A stretch of DNA of 64,000 nt, taken from Bradyrhizobium sp. 149. GTDB lineage: Bacteria > Pseudomonadota > Alphaproteobacteria > Rhizobiales > Xanthobacteraceae. The position numbers and the translations under genes were made by a program. The notes below the pieces were generated by a model. The model was not told where the DNA came from and made no database searches. It worked only from the letters and a program-made list of their open reading frames with translations. The stretch covers positions 1,488,001-1,552,000 of the forward strand of contig NZ_JADPKK010000022.1 in NCBI RefSeq assembly GCF_023073915.1. The letters run 5' to 3'. Below are positions 27,236 through 36,742 of this stretch, one piece after another (positions within the stretch are counted from its first letter, which is position 1; each line of letters starts with the position of its first letter).

Positions 27236-27593
27236 AGGCCGTGACCGGCGACGTACAGCACAACAGTGTCGGCGTCACCTTGACGAGCCATCCGATCGGG
27301 TGGGCTTCCGGCCGCATGGTGCAAGCCCGCCGGCCGCCTGCAGCCCCGCTGCGCTATCCGCATCGCCTCGCGGATATCCAGGCCCTTCCTCCCAGCCTTG
27401 CCCCATTCGCGACCACCGCAAACGGGGCACTTTTTTTGATCGCGTAGTTCGTGGACGACCAGTAGGGAGACGCAGCATCGCGGCGATCCGCCAGCGCGCC
27501 GCGCATAGGGCGCACGCTAGCCAGGGCTGGGAGATCGGTCCGCGGAATCACCAACCCGTGCTTGACCCGCGGCCGCGCGTGTGTACGATGAGA
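27236..27593. other. Gap without recognisable genes
   Basis: About 360 bases between the ligase remnant and the alpha/beta hydrolase control region. Open frames exist on both strands but have no family character, and nothing else stands out. Confidence 0.4.
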
Positions 27594-27608
27594 GCAATTA
27601 TAAATTGC
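27594..27608 (+). promoter_or_regulatory. Palindrome upstream of the alpha/beta hydrolase
   Basis: GCAATT-ATA-AATTGC is a perfect 6-base inverted repeat with a 3-base centre in an AT-rich patch of GC-rich DNA, about 60 bases upstream of the ATG at 27666. It could be an operator; no known consensus is claimed. Confidence 0.4.
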
Positions 27609-27665
27609 AAAATATACTCGGATTTCTTTTGCGGGCGCTTCAACAGCCTGCGGGTCACCTTTTGG

Positions 27666-28490
27666 ATGACGGTTATGATTTCGCGTACTTGCCTGATCGA
27701 CGGCGTGAGGCTGCGTTTCCTGCAGCGAAGAGCCGGTCGGACTGGAATCCTTCTGATCCATGGGAACTCCTCCTGCAAGGAGGTGTTCGCCAAGCAATTC
27801 GCGGATCTCGCCAAGACGGACTTCGGCATCGTCGTGCCCGATCTACCCGGACACGGCGAGTCGGACGATTCCGACCGACCTTCGAGCACCTACAGCTTCC
27901 CCGGTTACGCTCGCATCCTGAACTCCTTGATGCGTCGGTTGGGCTACGACTCCTTTCACGCTCTGGGATGGTCCCTCGGGGGACATATCGGAATCGAAAT
28001 GTGGGCTCGCAATCCGGCAGTAGAATCGTTGCTCATCACTGGAACTCCGCCGGTCCGGCTAAATCCGACGAGCGTAAACGAAGGCTTTCGCTGGACAGGC
28101 GCTACGGCCCTAGCAGGCAGAAGGCACTTTCGGTCAGAAGATATTCGCCGCTACACGAAGGCAATGATGGGTGAGCGGCTCGGCTCCGAGCATTTGCTCG
28201 CGCGAGCGGCGAAGCGAACCGACGGAAACGCACGCTTTTGGATGGTGACGAATGGCCTGGCGGGGCGCGGGGTCGACGAGATCGATGCCGTGTCACGGGT
28301 CGCGCGGCCCATTGCCGTCGTGCAAGGTCGGGCAGATCCCTTTCTGCGGCTCGACCATTTCGATCGAATACGATTCAAGAACCTTTGGAAAGGTCGCCCT
28401 CAGCTCATCGAAGCGGGACACGCAGCGCACTGGAAGTCGCCGCAGACCTTCAACCGGGCAATGATGGAATTCTTCATGCAATTCAATTGA
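27666..28490 (+). CDS. Alpha/beta hydrolase next to luxR
   Basis: A 274-residue soluble hydrolase. The oxyanion HGNSSCKEVF stretch, nucleophile in LGWSLGGH, acid in GRADPFLRL and histidine in EAGHAAHW are present, so it looks active. It ends 27 bases before the LuxR-type regulator and probably shares its transcript. In quorum-sensing loci such enzymes can act on acyl-homoserine lactones or on the acyl donor; the role here is not shown. The ATG at 27666 (or 27675) begins right before the first beta strand; the frame is open much further upstream without meaning. Confidence 0.8.
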   Translation: MTVMISRTCLIDGVRLRFLQRRAGRTGILLIHGNSSCKEVFAKQFADLAKTDFGIVVPDLPGHGESDDSDRPSSTYSFPGYARILNSLMRRLGYDSFHALGWSLGGHIGIEMWARNPAVESLLITGTPPVRLNPTSVNEGFRWTGATALAGRRHFRSEDIRRYTKAMMGERLGSEHLLARAAKRTDGNARFWMVTNGLAGRGVDEIDAVSRVARPIAVVQGRADPFLRLDHFDRIRFKNLWKGRPQLIEAGHAAHWKSPQTFNRAMMEFFMQFN

Positions 28491-28517
28491 AATTGAACAC
28501 GAAGAGGTGGGGGCAGC

Positions 28518-29225
28518 ATGGGGACGAACGTCGAGACCTTCATAGAGACCACGCAACACGTAGCGTCGGCGGCCGTGCTGAAGAAGCTGTTCTTGTCGGC
28601 AGTCGCCGAGGAGGGATATGAGAATGCGGTGTTCGCAAGGGCAAACAACCGGCGTCTGACTTCGATACCATGGAGCGAATTCCCCGCAGGTTATCTGGAG
28701 ACGTACCGGACCGAGAACTGGGACCGGATCGACCCGGTCGTGCAGCGCGTGCATTCCGCGCGCGGTCCGTTCAAATGGTCTGATACCCATCCACGCAGCG
28801 GCTTTTCCAGGGAGCAGAAATCGTTTTTCGAACAATGCCGTGAACTCGGCGTCCACTCGGGGATCACCATCCCGATCCACGGCTTGGGACAGGAAGTCGA
28901 TCTCATCAGCCTCAGCCAACGCGTCGCAGACCGGGTTCCCAGCCACAGGATCACGCACGTCTACATGCTTAGCGTCCAGTATTGGTTGAAGTACTGCGAA
29001 TTGGCAGATCAACGCGACCACGAAATCTGCCCGCTTACTGCGCAGGAGCTCGAGTGCTTGCGATGGTGCAAGGAAGGCAAAACAAACTGGGAAATCGGAG
29101 AAATCCTGAACATCTCCGAAAAGACCGTCGAATTTCACCTGAGCAACGGCATGCGCAAGCTCGGCGCCGGAAACCGCATCACCGCGGTCATCATGGGGAT
29201 CAAGCGGGGCCTCATTCCGTTATGA
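28518..29225 (+). CDS. LuxR-family quorum-sensing regulator
   Basis: A 235-residue two-domain regulator. Residues about 15-160 form the autoinducer-binding domain with conserved W68/D69, D72-P73 and W87. Residues about 170-235 are the LuxR helix-turn-helix (LTAQELECLRWCKEGKTNWEIGEIL split by motif, then ISEKTVEFHLSNGMRKLGA). GAGGTGGGGG precedes the ATG. It is most likely the receptor for the signal made by the LuxI homologue at 31516-32142 on the other strand. Confidence 0.92.
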   Translation: MGTNVETFIETTQHVASAAVLKKLFLSAVAEEGYENAVFARANNRRLTSIPWSEFPAGYLETYRTENWDRIDPVVQRVHSARGPFKWSDTHPRSGFSREQKSFFEQCRELGVHSGITIPIHGLGQEVDLISLSQRVADRVPSHRITHVYMLSVQYWLKYCELADQRDHEICPLTAQELECLRWCKEGKTNWEIGEILNISEKTVEFHLSNGMRKLGAGNRITAVIMGIKRGLIPL

Positions 29226-29390
29226 GATCGGACTCGACATTGCGGATTGCGAAACTCCCTGCCGGCTATCCCTAGAGCCGTCGGCGGCTCTTGGGATCGA
29301 GTGTATCCGTGATGAGATCCTGCATTTCCCCATACTTCGTCCCATAAACTACGACGTCCCAAAATACCTTTAGCGGCCGACGGCAGCGAA

Positions 29391-29714
29391 ATGATTGTCG
29401 GTTTGCCCGTCCGGACACGGGACGGCGAATGCTATGTGTTGATCGAAATGGCACCGCCTCACAAGATGGCCGGCAGCGGCAAAGTGACCTGCATCGATTC
29501 TCAAGGCCGGAAGAACTGGTGGTACGCGGGCGTCATAGGAGGCTCGTTCAAGTATGCGCCGCCTGAAAACGCCGTTAATGCAGCAGCACTCCGCTGGGCG
29601 GCGACTGAAGGTGGCAGCGCGCGTCGGACAACAATATTGGCGTTGTGTGTGCACTCGTGCTGCCGCCTCCTTTGTTGCGGCGCGGCCCTTGCGGCAACCG
29701 TGGTCTCCGCTTGA
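29391..29714 (+). CDS. Hypothetical protein (doubtful)
   Basis: A 107-codon frame whose first 60 residues look protein-like (DGECYVLIEMAPPH, then GKVTCIDSQGRKNWWYAG), while the tail is Cys/Ala-rich and improbable. There is no strong ribosome binding site. It may be a small gene damaged at its 3' end. Confidence 0.3.
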   Translation: MIVGLPVRTRDGECYVLIEMAPPHKMAGSGKVTCIDSQGRKNWWYAGVIGGSFKYAPPENAVNAAALRWAATEGGSARRTTILALCVHSCCRLLCCGAALAATVVSA

Positions 29715-29908
29715 ACGTGTGATGAGGGCCATTGGGGAGCGGTCTCATGCGGATTTGAACGCCTGGCCGTGAACCGTCTTGCTATAAGCTTCCGCTTCTC
29801 TCGGACTAGATCATGCCGCGCACCGACATCGTGCACGCGGACGACATGACCAAATTGCAATACGCAAAGAACAGTCCGCATACGGACGCCGGACGATGAA
29901 CAAGACTC

Positions 29909-31316
29909 CTATCGATCCCGCATGAGATCATCGGCAACCTGAAACGGAGACTCGGCGCCGACGATCGCACCGCAGTCATCGTGAGGATCGAGTACGGCCT
30001 CATCGCGCTCCAACACCAGGACGGTTTCGGGATCGCGCGAACGTAACGCCGATCTGACGGAATCACCCAGACGGGCCAACGTCGAAGCGAAAAGATCAGT
30101 ATTTATATTGAGTGGCGCCATCACCTTCAGGACTTCGTCCCGGGGACCGCAACATTCGATAACAATTCCAGTTCGCGATGCCAGATCCGCTGTCGCGGCC
30201 GCTTCTTCAGGATCGGCAAACTCCAACCCCTGCATCATTCCGATGCCTTTCGACCTGAGGCGCGCCGGAAACTCCGCCACCATGGCCGCGCACCAACGGG
30301 TCAGCATCAATCCTCTTTCACGGATGCCCGCAACGAATTCGTCAGTCCACAATTCGATCGCGGCCGCCGCCGTCACGAACGCAAGCGAATTTCCCCTGAA
30401 CGTGCCGTTGTGTTCGCCGGGAGCCCACACGTCCAGTTCGTGCCGCATCAGCAACAGCGACATCGGAAAGCCGTATCCGCTTATTGATTTGGCAAGGCAT
30501 ACAACGTCAGGGACAATGGCAGCCCGTTCGAAGCTGAAGAAGGAGCCGGTACGTCCGCAGCCCGCCTGGATGTCATCGACGATGAGAAGGGCGCCGAGAC
30601 GTTTCGCCGTCGCTGCAAGCTCAACGAGCCAGGATTCGGATGCAACGTTCAGCCCGCCCTCCCCTTGGACCGTCTCGACAATGAAGGCAGCGACGGACTC
30701 GACGCCGCCGGAAGGATCGAGCGCCATAGCCTCGAAGCGCTCGATGTCTGCAACGTCGGCCCCGTGATAGCCGTCAAAGGGCAACCGCATGACGCCGTTC
30801 AATAGACCACCCGCCGACCGTCGGCAGAAGGCCGAAGCCGTCGCTGACAGTGCGCCAGAAGAGACGCCATGGAATGCATTGGTGAACGCAACAACACAAT
30901 TCCGACCGGTAGCCTTGCGGGCCAGCTTGATGGCCGCCTCCACGCAGTTCGTTCCCGTCGGGCCCGGAAACTGCATCCGGTACAGGAGGCCCCGCGGAGC
31001 GAGGATACGACGCTCGAATTCGGACATGAAGCGCAGCTTCGCTTCGGTGTGAAAATCAAGCGCGGCAGCGATCCGTCGGAGAGGAGGTATTCCATCGCCG
31101 CAGCCTTCAGGAGCGGATGATTGTGCCCATAGTTCAGAGCGCCGCAACCGAAAGGAAATCTACGTAGGTCCGGCCTTGATCGTCGACGATGCAGGCGCCC
31201 TTCGCCGTCCGCAGAAGGGATGGAATCCGCCGACAGTACGAGCGTACTTCGGATTCGTGCGCAGCGAAGAACGCAAGGAGCCCCGCTGATTCGTCACGCA
31301 GATCGTCGTTTCTCAT
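29909..31316 (-). pseudogene. EctB-like diaminobutyrate/omega-aminotransferase with two frameshifts
   Basis: A class III PLP aminotransferase read in three frames. ESEVRSYCRRIP with VDDQGRTYVDFLS is the first frame. GCGALNYGHNHPLLKAAAME follows after a missing base near 31148, and DFHTEAKLRFMSEFERR after another near 31077. From there the frame is open and carries GPTGTNCVEAAIKLARK and the PLP lysine in LAKSISGYGFPMS. EctB makes 2,4-diaminobutyrate from aspartate semialdehyde; no ectA or ectC is present. The last 45 or so residues are antisense to a luxR remnant, so the native C-terminus is lost. If the two shifts are sequencing errors, the gene could be functional. Confidence 0.8.
29915..30046 (+). 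pseudogene. Remnant of a second LuxR DNA-binding domain
   Basis: On the + strand the frame IGNLKRRLGADDRTAVIVRI followed by EYGLIAL matches the end of a LuxR helix-turn-helix (compare MRKLGAGNRITAVIMGIKRG and LIPL in the intact gene at 28518). Only this C-terminal piece remains. It overlaps, in antisense, the odd tail of the aminotransferase gene. Confidence 0.6.
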
Positions 31317-31519
31317 GCGTTGGCCCTCTTCCTATCGGCCTTCCCAGCAACCGCTAGCAAATTGAGCTTGTCGCGCACAATAATGAGGTCGGCAGCGACT
31401 GCATCGTAACCGGCATCCGCCGCGGCGCGACTGAGGTAGGTCAACGCATCGGCCATGTGTTCGGCCGCATCGTCGTCGGTCGAACTTAATGTCGGCCCGC
31501 ACCAGACCCGTTCGGTCAT
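31313..31519 (-). CDS. Small protein between luxI and the aminotransferase
   Basis: A 68-residue acidic/alanine-rich soluble protein (MADALTYLSRAAADAGYDA, then VAADLIIVRDKLNLL). Its start overlaps the luxI stop by four bases, and its stop overlaps the aminotransferase start by four, so the three genes are translationally coupled. The predicted helices suggest a small helical protein; function unknown. Confidence 0.65.
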   Translation of the reverse strand: MTERVWCGPTLSSTDDDAAEHMADALTYLSRAAADAGYDAVAADLIIVRDKLNLLAVAGKADRKRANA

Positions 31520-32142
31520 GCCGCATTCCTGACGGAGACAAGTTCGGGGCCGGGTTCCAGAACATTCGGGGCAATTCCGAACCGCGTGCAGTGCAAGACG
31601 GGCCGGATCGCACCGACGGGAACGTAGAACGCCCTCTCCACCTCCCCCTCGATCTCGTCCGCGTGGCCGAGCCAGCGAATACCCGATCTTATGAAATGCG
31701 ACAAGAGATGCTCACGCGTAACACCGATCATGCCTTCCCCACCGTGCAGAACGATGAATTCCTGGATGGCGCACAGCAGCTCCGGAAAAATCGTGCGCCT
31801 CAAGACCGGATTCACTGATTTGTCGATGCAGACCCTCGTCACCTCGAAGATGCCGGGAGACGACGGCAGGACGCCGCTCTCTACGAGGTGCGGCCAGTAA
31901 GTTCGAAGCATGTACGGTCTCGTGGTGCGAAGGAGTCTCGCGACACCCCTGACGACCCGCTCCGGGTCGCGCCACACGAGATAGGTTGCGGCAGGCGTGT
32001 CGAATTCATCGAACTCAAGCCCCTCCCACGAAGAATGATCCAGCTTGCGTCTCCGGACGAACACCTCGAACCGGAGGCGCGCCTGGGACGCCAGAGCGTC
32101 CTGAAAAAAGTGCGCCGTCGCGACGGAAAACGCTTCGATCAT
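31516..32142 (-). CDS. Acyl-homoserine-lactone synthase (LuxI family)
   Basis: A 208-residue autoinducer synthase. All family-invariant residues are present: R24, F28, W39, D45, D48, R69, E100 and R103 (in RLRFEVF, DEFDTP, GVARLLRT and FEVTRV). It joins an acyl group to S-adenosylmethionine to make a diffusible lactone. The ATG at 32142 is used because GGAGAGG lies 8 bases upstream. It heads a coupled operon with the small protein and the EctB-like gene. The acyl chain cannot be told; relatives in Bradyrhizobium use branched or aryl CoA donors. Confidence 0.92.
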   Translation of the reverse strand: MIEAFSVATAHFFQDALASQARLRFEVFVRRRKLDHSSWEGLEFDEFDTPAATYLVWRDPERVVRGVARLLRTTRPYMLRTYWPHLVESGVLPSSPGIFEVTRVCIDKSVNPVLRRTIFPELLCAIQEFIVLHGGEGMIGVTREHLLSHFIRSGIRWLGHADEIEGEVERAFYVPVGAIRPVLHCTRFGIAPNVLEPGPELVSVRNAA

Positions 32143-32377
32143 ATGATGCCTCTCCGATACCCGCTGCATCCGATCAGAAGCTGCGATCCACGGGTACTGG
32201 GAGAGTCCCTAAGGCCGACGTCGCATTTTCTTCATGCGGACGAAAGCGCGAAGACCGTACCGGCGTGCGGTCCCACCGCACATACGCAGGAGCGGTACCC
32301 CGGGCATTCCCTAGTACAACTCGTGCCGCATTGCGCCTTTGCTTGCGAACGGGGGCGATTGTCGGGACGGGGGTGGA

Positions 32378-32793
32378 ATGGCAAAGGGGCCGAAGAAGAA
32401 AAAGGGCGCGAGCCGGGCACCGCGCAAACCGGTCGTTTTCGAGACGGTAGCTGGCGGATCGATCAGGCGGGACGAAATCTACCACCGTCTCGAATGGTAT
32501 TTCGATCACAGTCACAACCCCGGACGTGGTCATTCCATCGATCCAAACACGCCGATGACAGCCTGATCCAAGGTATGGACCCGGCGACCGGGAGACAGGT
32601 GCTCTGGGTCAACGTCAACAAGATCAGCGCCACCTACATCCCCGCCTGGCGAAGCGCGCTGTTTCACGGTGTCCAGTTCCCCTGGCAGTCGCAACCGCCG
32701 GTCGCGATCGGCATCCGCGATATCCAGACCTTGGGCAACCTCATCGATTCCGCGGTCCTCACCTACAGGCACTTCGGCTGGCGCGTCACTTGA
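32378..32793 (+). pseudogene. Hypothetical gene with one frameshift
   Basis: MAKGPKKKKGASRAPRKP and ETVAGGSIRRDEIYHRLEWY (basic N-terminus, then a helical segment) read from ATG 32378 after GGGGGTGGA. The frame stops at 32565, but one base added near 32553 joins it to DDSLIQGMDPATGRQVLWVN and on to YRHFGWRVT at 32793. The joined product would have about 138 residues. No family is recognised. It ends 13 bases before the EF-hand barrel gene and so probably leads that transcript. Confidence 0.55.
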
Positions 32794-32805
32794 AGGAAGA
32801 CAGTC

Positions 32806-34113
32806 ATGAGGAGCATCTCCGGCCTCGTCGCGTGCGTCCTGTTTTCGATCGTGACGAGCGCCCAAGCGGCCGAGACGCTTTCCGCCAAGGACTATGACCG
32901 CAACAAGGACGGTATCCTGGACGAGGCCGAAGCATTGGTCTGGAGGATGCACGCGCAGGACCCAGTGCTCGCCAAGTACGACAGCAACTTCAACGGACGG
33001 CTCGACGCCGGTGAAGTCGACAAGATGCGCGCAGACAGCGCGACAAGCTTCGCGGACCGTGCCCGAGCCGTCGCCAACGACGTTCTTTTCTTCAAGAACC
33101 GGAAGGTGGCGGAAATCGACAAGGTGGCATCGAACAGACCGGCGCCGGCCCTCCCCGTAGTATCGAAACCTCCCAAGGGCGGTTGCGAAAACGAACAAAG
33201 GCTTTTCATACGACGCGACCGGCTGGATACCTACCAGTTTCGTGATTCCACTTTCATCACCGGCTTCGTTCCGCGCGCAAAGGCGAAGGGTGCATCTGCC
33301 AGCTTCACGCACGACCAGCTCGGGCAGACCGATTCGCTCACGGTCAACGGCCGCGTCTCATACGTCCTGATCAAGAACGATCCGATGAGCCCGTGCTTTG
33401 AAGGGCTGCCGAGCGACCCCTATGCGAAACACGACTTCAATGCGCCTTCGTTGTTCGGATCGACGGTCGCGATGTGGACCGATGCACAGGGCGCCATCAA
33501 CTCGCCGCGCGCAAAATCAGAAAGGAGCGCGCTCAAGGTCGGCTTCGATGCCCAGGCATCCGTGATCGGAGGCCCCATCTTCGACCTTCAGTACCTGATC
33601 GCAAGTCCGTACGCGCAAACCGACTTCCGAGGCGAGGCGCGCGTGTACGGGATGACCGGAGCGTGGGAACCGATTGCCCCGAACTTACGGCTCGGCGGGA
33701 CGATCGGAGCGCCGGCGATGAGCTATCTGGATTGGTTCTGGCAGTTCAGGGCCGAAACGGACGTCAAGCACGTCGACGCCGTCGGCGCCACGGCGCTCAA
33801 GCGCGGAGACTACGTCTGGGCCGGAGCGGTGGCCCGCCTGCACCTGACCCCGTTCCCGGATCGGAGCGTTTACGATCCATTCGCGGCTCCCATTTTTCCC
33901 GACCTCGTCGGCCGGCTCTATGCCGACCTGACGATACATTATCATCGCGAGTTCGACCGCGGAATCGAAGCTCTGCTTTGGGCTGCGGAAGTGGGCTTCA
34001 GCATCACACCGGACGGCGGGTCTTCAATCTCGGTCCGCTACACGGACGGCACTGACAAGGACACTCTGATAAAGCAGAGGCAATACCTTGTCGCGTTGAA
34101 TTACAAATTCTAG
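32806..34113 (+). CDS. EF-hand outer-membrane beta-barrel protein
   Basis: A 435-residue exported protein. The signal peptide is cleaved near SAQAAET. Two EF-hand-like calcium loops follow: DYDRNKDGILDEAE and KYDSNFNGRLDAGE. The C-terminal 300 residues alternate in barrel fashion and end in YLVALNYKF, the terminal-Phe signature of outer-membrane proteins. No named family is recognised with certainty. It is followed 55 bases later by a DUF3616 gene and probably forms a calcium-linked envelope unit with it. Confidence 0.7.
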   Translation: MRSISGLVACVLFSIVTSAQAAETLSAKDYDRNKDGILDEAEALVWRMHAQDPVLAKYDSNFNGRLDAGEVDKMRADSATSFADRARAVANDVLFFKNRKVAEIDKVASNRPAPALPVVSKPPKGGCENEQRLFIRRDRLDTYQFRDSTFITGFVPRAKAKGASASFTHDQLGQTDSLTVNGRVSYVLIKNDPMSPCFEGLPSDPYAKHDFNAPSLFGSTVAMWTDAQGAINSPRAKSERSALKVGFDAQASVIGGPIFDLQYLIASPYAQTDFRGEARVYGMTGAWEPIAPNLRLGGTIGAPAMSYLDWFWQFRAETDVKHVDAVGATALKRGDYVWAGAVARLHLTPFPDRSVYDPFAAPIFPDLVGRLYADLTIHYHREFDRGIEALLWAAEVGFSITPDGGSSISVRYTDGTDKDTLIKQRQYLVALNYKF

Positions 34114-34168
34114 GCCTGTGGCCAGGCCAGCCACCGTGAAGACCCAACTCCGATGGAGGAACGAACGC

Positions 34169-35143
34169 ATGAAGATTTTTCAGAGCCTGGGATACACGAT
34201 CGCAATCACCCTGGCCTCGCTCTCGACGGTGCGGGCTGATACGCCGGCGACCACGGTTTATCGCGGCATCTGCGACGCATCCGCTGCCGTCGCGCTGGAC
34301 AAGGATCACTTCGTGGTCGCCGACGATGAGCTGAACATCCTGCACATATACAAGCGGGGCAAGCCCGATTCCGTCGCCGAAAAGGACATGTCGGCGTTCC
34401 TCAAGGTCGATCCGGACGAGGAATCGGACATCGAAGGTGCCGCCCTAATCGGCAAGCGAATCTTCTGGATCTCCTCCCACGGCACAAGCAAGAAAGGCAA
34501 GGTTCAAGACCGACGGCGAAGATTGTTCTCAACGGACATCGTCGACGGAGCGGTGCCCGCGCTACGAGACGCAGGAGCGCCCTACTCGAAGCTTGTCGAC
34601 GACCTCTCGGACAAGAGGTTCGAGAAGTACAACCTGGCGGCCGCCGCCAAGAAGCCTCCGAAGACAGAGGGCGCCCTCAATATCGAAGGGTTGGCCGCGA
34701 CACCGGCCGGCGAATTGCTGATCGGTTTCCGGAATCCGCTGTGGGAAAGCAAGGCCCTGATAGTTCCCCTCAAAAATCCGGACGACGTTGTGATGAAGGG
34801 CGAAAAACCGAACCTCGGAGATTTCATCGAGATCAAGCTCGACGGCAGGGGCGTGCGCAGCATCGAGCGGATCGGCGACTCCTACTTGATCGTCGCCGGC
34901 CCCATCGACGGAAAGGGAAGCTCCGACCTCTACCGCTGGTCGAGCGATCCACTGAAGGATCCGGAGATCCTGAAACAGGTGAAGCTGACCGGGCTCAATC
35001 CCGAAGCGCTGTTCGCCATCCCGGGCGGTGACGAGGTGCAGATACTCAGCGACGATGGGACGGTCGATGCCGGCGGTGGAAAGGAATGCAAGGATGTCGC
35101 ACCGGCCTCGCAGTCCTTCAGAAGCGTGACAGTAAAGCCGTAG
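34169..35143 (+). CDS. DUF3616 exported protein
   Basis: A 324-residue protein with a signal peptide (cleavage near VRADT). The text is beta-propeller-like: YRGICDASAAVALD, FVVADDELNILHIY, DIEGAALIGKRIFWISSHG, LNIEGLAATPAGELLIGFRNP and YLIVAGPIDG. This is the DUF3616 pattern, periplasmic proteins of unknown role. GGAGGA lies 8 bases before ATG 34169, fixing the start. It is likely cotranscribed with the barrel gene upstream. Confidence 0.8.
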   Translation: MKIFQSLGYTIAITLASLSTVRADTPATTVYRGICDASAAVALDKDHFVVADDELNILHIYKRGKPDSVAEKDMSAFLKVDPDEESDIEGAALIGKRIFWISSHGTSKKGKVQDRRRRLFSTDIVDGAVPALRDAGAPYSKLVDDLSDKRFEKYNLAAAAKKPPKTEGALNIEGLAATPAGELLIGFRNPLWESKALIVPLKNPDDVVMKGEKPNLGDFIEIKLDGRGVRSIERIGDSYLIVAGPIDGKGSSDLYRWSSDPLKDPEILKQVKLTGLNPEALFAIPGGDEVQILSDDGTVDAGGGKECKDVAPASQSFRSVTVKP

Positions 35144-35454
35144 GAACTGTTTCGAGATCCGGTCCGTGGAGTCGGCATTCGTCGGCCATGCTCAAGGAAG
35201 CAACCGCCCCTTCTCCAGCCGAAGCGCAGTCCGAAGCCCCTCAGCCATCGGAACAGGTCATTGGCGCGCTGCTCATCGATCGTTACCTCCAACTTTGGTT
35301 CGACCTGCTGACCGGCGGAAATTTTCTCGATAGCTGCCCCGCTCCACCAGACTCTCGGAAGGTAGATCCCCGTGAGATGACAAAATCGTGCGCATAAATT
35401 TGCAGTATGCCTTGCCGCCTCCCAGCTTGTATCGAAGATGATCGGAATCCTCGA
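35144..35454. other. Gap without recognisable genes
   Basis: The frames on both strands are short or overlap without family character; no promoter or terminator is evident. It separates the DUF3616 gene from a decayed gene on the - strand. Confidence 0.4.
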
Positions 35455-36110
35455 CGTCAAGCGCCGGTGCTCGCAAGTTCGACGCGTTCAAGGTCGGTGA
35501 GCGGCGGCGGGCCGGCCATTAGTGCACGTCCCGGCACCGCATCGGCATGCGCTCCGCCGTCGTCCGGCACCGTGTGCGCCAGACGGATGAAATCGAACAG
35601 CAACTGCCCGTAGTACTTACCGTCGGATTTGTGCCCTGCTGCAAGCCCCTCGAAGCAACGAAGCGACCGGCATTTGTAGGCAATCCTTGCATATCGCAGT
35701 ATTCAACTCGTGCAGACAGCGGTCGAGACCAATGCCGAAGTTAGCCCATTGCCGCTGCAGAAGTAGTCCGGCTTCTCGTCGAGAAACTGGATGTCGCATT
35801 GAAAGATGCCGAACGCGTGACAAAACTTGCTGGCCCGACGTGCGGCCGGGCGATAGCTCGGTATGTATTCCGCCATCTCGACAAGAGATTGGCGGGCGAT
35901 GTCGAACATCGCGCGGCCGTTCGGAACGTGATTCTTCAGATCGTCGCTGTCCAGCGGAAACGCGTCCGCCCGCGATCCGAGTCCAGCATATCGCCAACGC
36001 AGAGTTCGAGCAGCCTGGCGGTCGTCATACGGTCGATCCTGCGCAGTATCGGCCAGACCTCGCCCGTCTCCTGACATGCCAAAGCCGCCAGCATGTCGAG
36101 ACGCCGTAAC
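35455..36110 (-). pseudogene. Decayed gene, possibly a lysozyme-like hydrolase
   Basis: Reading the - strand across frames gives LACQETGEVWPILRRID and MTTARLLELCVGDMLDSDRG, then FDIARQSLVEMAEYIPSYRP with FCHAFGIFQCDIQFLDEKPD, then LDRCLHELNTA, then SDGKYYGQLLFDFIRLAH. At least three frameshifts break it. The ETG and GIFQ pieces recall lysozyme-type peptidoglycan hydrolases, where a Glu is catalytic, but this is a weak resemblance. Confidence 0.5.
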
Positions 36111-36454
36111 GGGAGGTAGGAGGGTCCTATGGCGTCCCGGGTATTGCGAAGGGAATTCCATCGTCAACTTGAAGCGCCAACGTCGGAGGTTCATGCATAT
36201 CGGCCGTTTCGATCTCGCTATTGCCGGTCGACTCTCTGCCGCATCGGCGAGCCGAACCAGTTCGACTCATAAATGTTTTGCTGCACGTCAATCGTCATCG
36301 TTCTTGGTAAAGGAGATGTCGGAGATGAGCCGAGTCGTCATCGGGCACTGGTCGGTTTCGGAGCTCCTCGCTCTTACCGGCGCGCCTCGTCCCGCGGCTC
36401 GGCACCGTGTCAGTCAGCAATGACGTCCAGGCCGAACGTCTTCTGCTTCTGCCA
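36111..36454. other. Gap without recognisable genes
   Basis: A + strand frame (36076-36423) spans the stretch but has no family character, signal or ribosome binding site. Nothing else is seen. Confidence 0.4.
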
Positions 36455-36742
36455 TCAAAAGCCGAAACGTTTGGGCAGGTTGGGAAGGCTCGGGGGCGAT
36501 GGGACAGGGATCGGAGAATTTAGCGGCCCGTCCGGCCTGACTATCGCGTTCGTGCCGCTCCCGCCGGTGCCCTTCTTGGATCCGATGCCTCCGGAATTGC
36601 CTGAATCGCCGGCCTCGCGACTGATGATATTGCAAGCGTCCTGATCGCGCGCGCAGGGGCCCGGAGGCGCGGGCCCCTGGGCCGAGGCCGGTAAGGACAC
36701 GACGATCGTCAGAAGCACGATAAGGAAGCCCGCTCTGATCAT
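36455..36742 (-). CDS. Small secreted Gly/Pro-rich protein
   Basis: A 95-residue protein with a clean signal peptide (IRAGFLIVLLTIVVSLPASA), then a low-complexity mature part with two cysteines close together (GPCARDQDAC) and runs of Gly, Ser and Pro. GGGAGACGGG precedes ATG 36742. Its start overlaps the end of the upstream membrane-protein gene by a few bases, so they are coupled. Function unknown; possibly a periplasmic partner of that protein. Confidence 0.65.
   Translation of the reverse strand: MIRAGFLIVLLTIVVSLPASAQGPAPPGPCARDQDACNIISREAGDSGNSGGIGSKKGTGGSGTNAIVRPDGPLNSPIPVPSPPSLPNLPKRFGF

Noticed and set aside
29909..31316. Ectoine biosynthesis cluster
   Set aside because: Only an ectB-like gene, itself frameshifted, is present; no ectA, ectC or ectD is nearby.
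32143..32377. A lux box upstream of luxI
   Set aside because: The only dyad-like text (GGGTACTGGGAGAGTCCC) is too imperfect to claim as a LuxR site.
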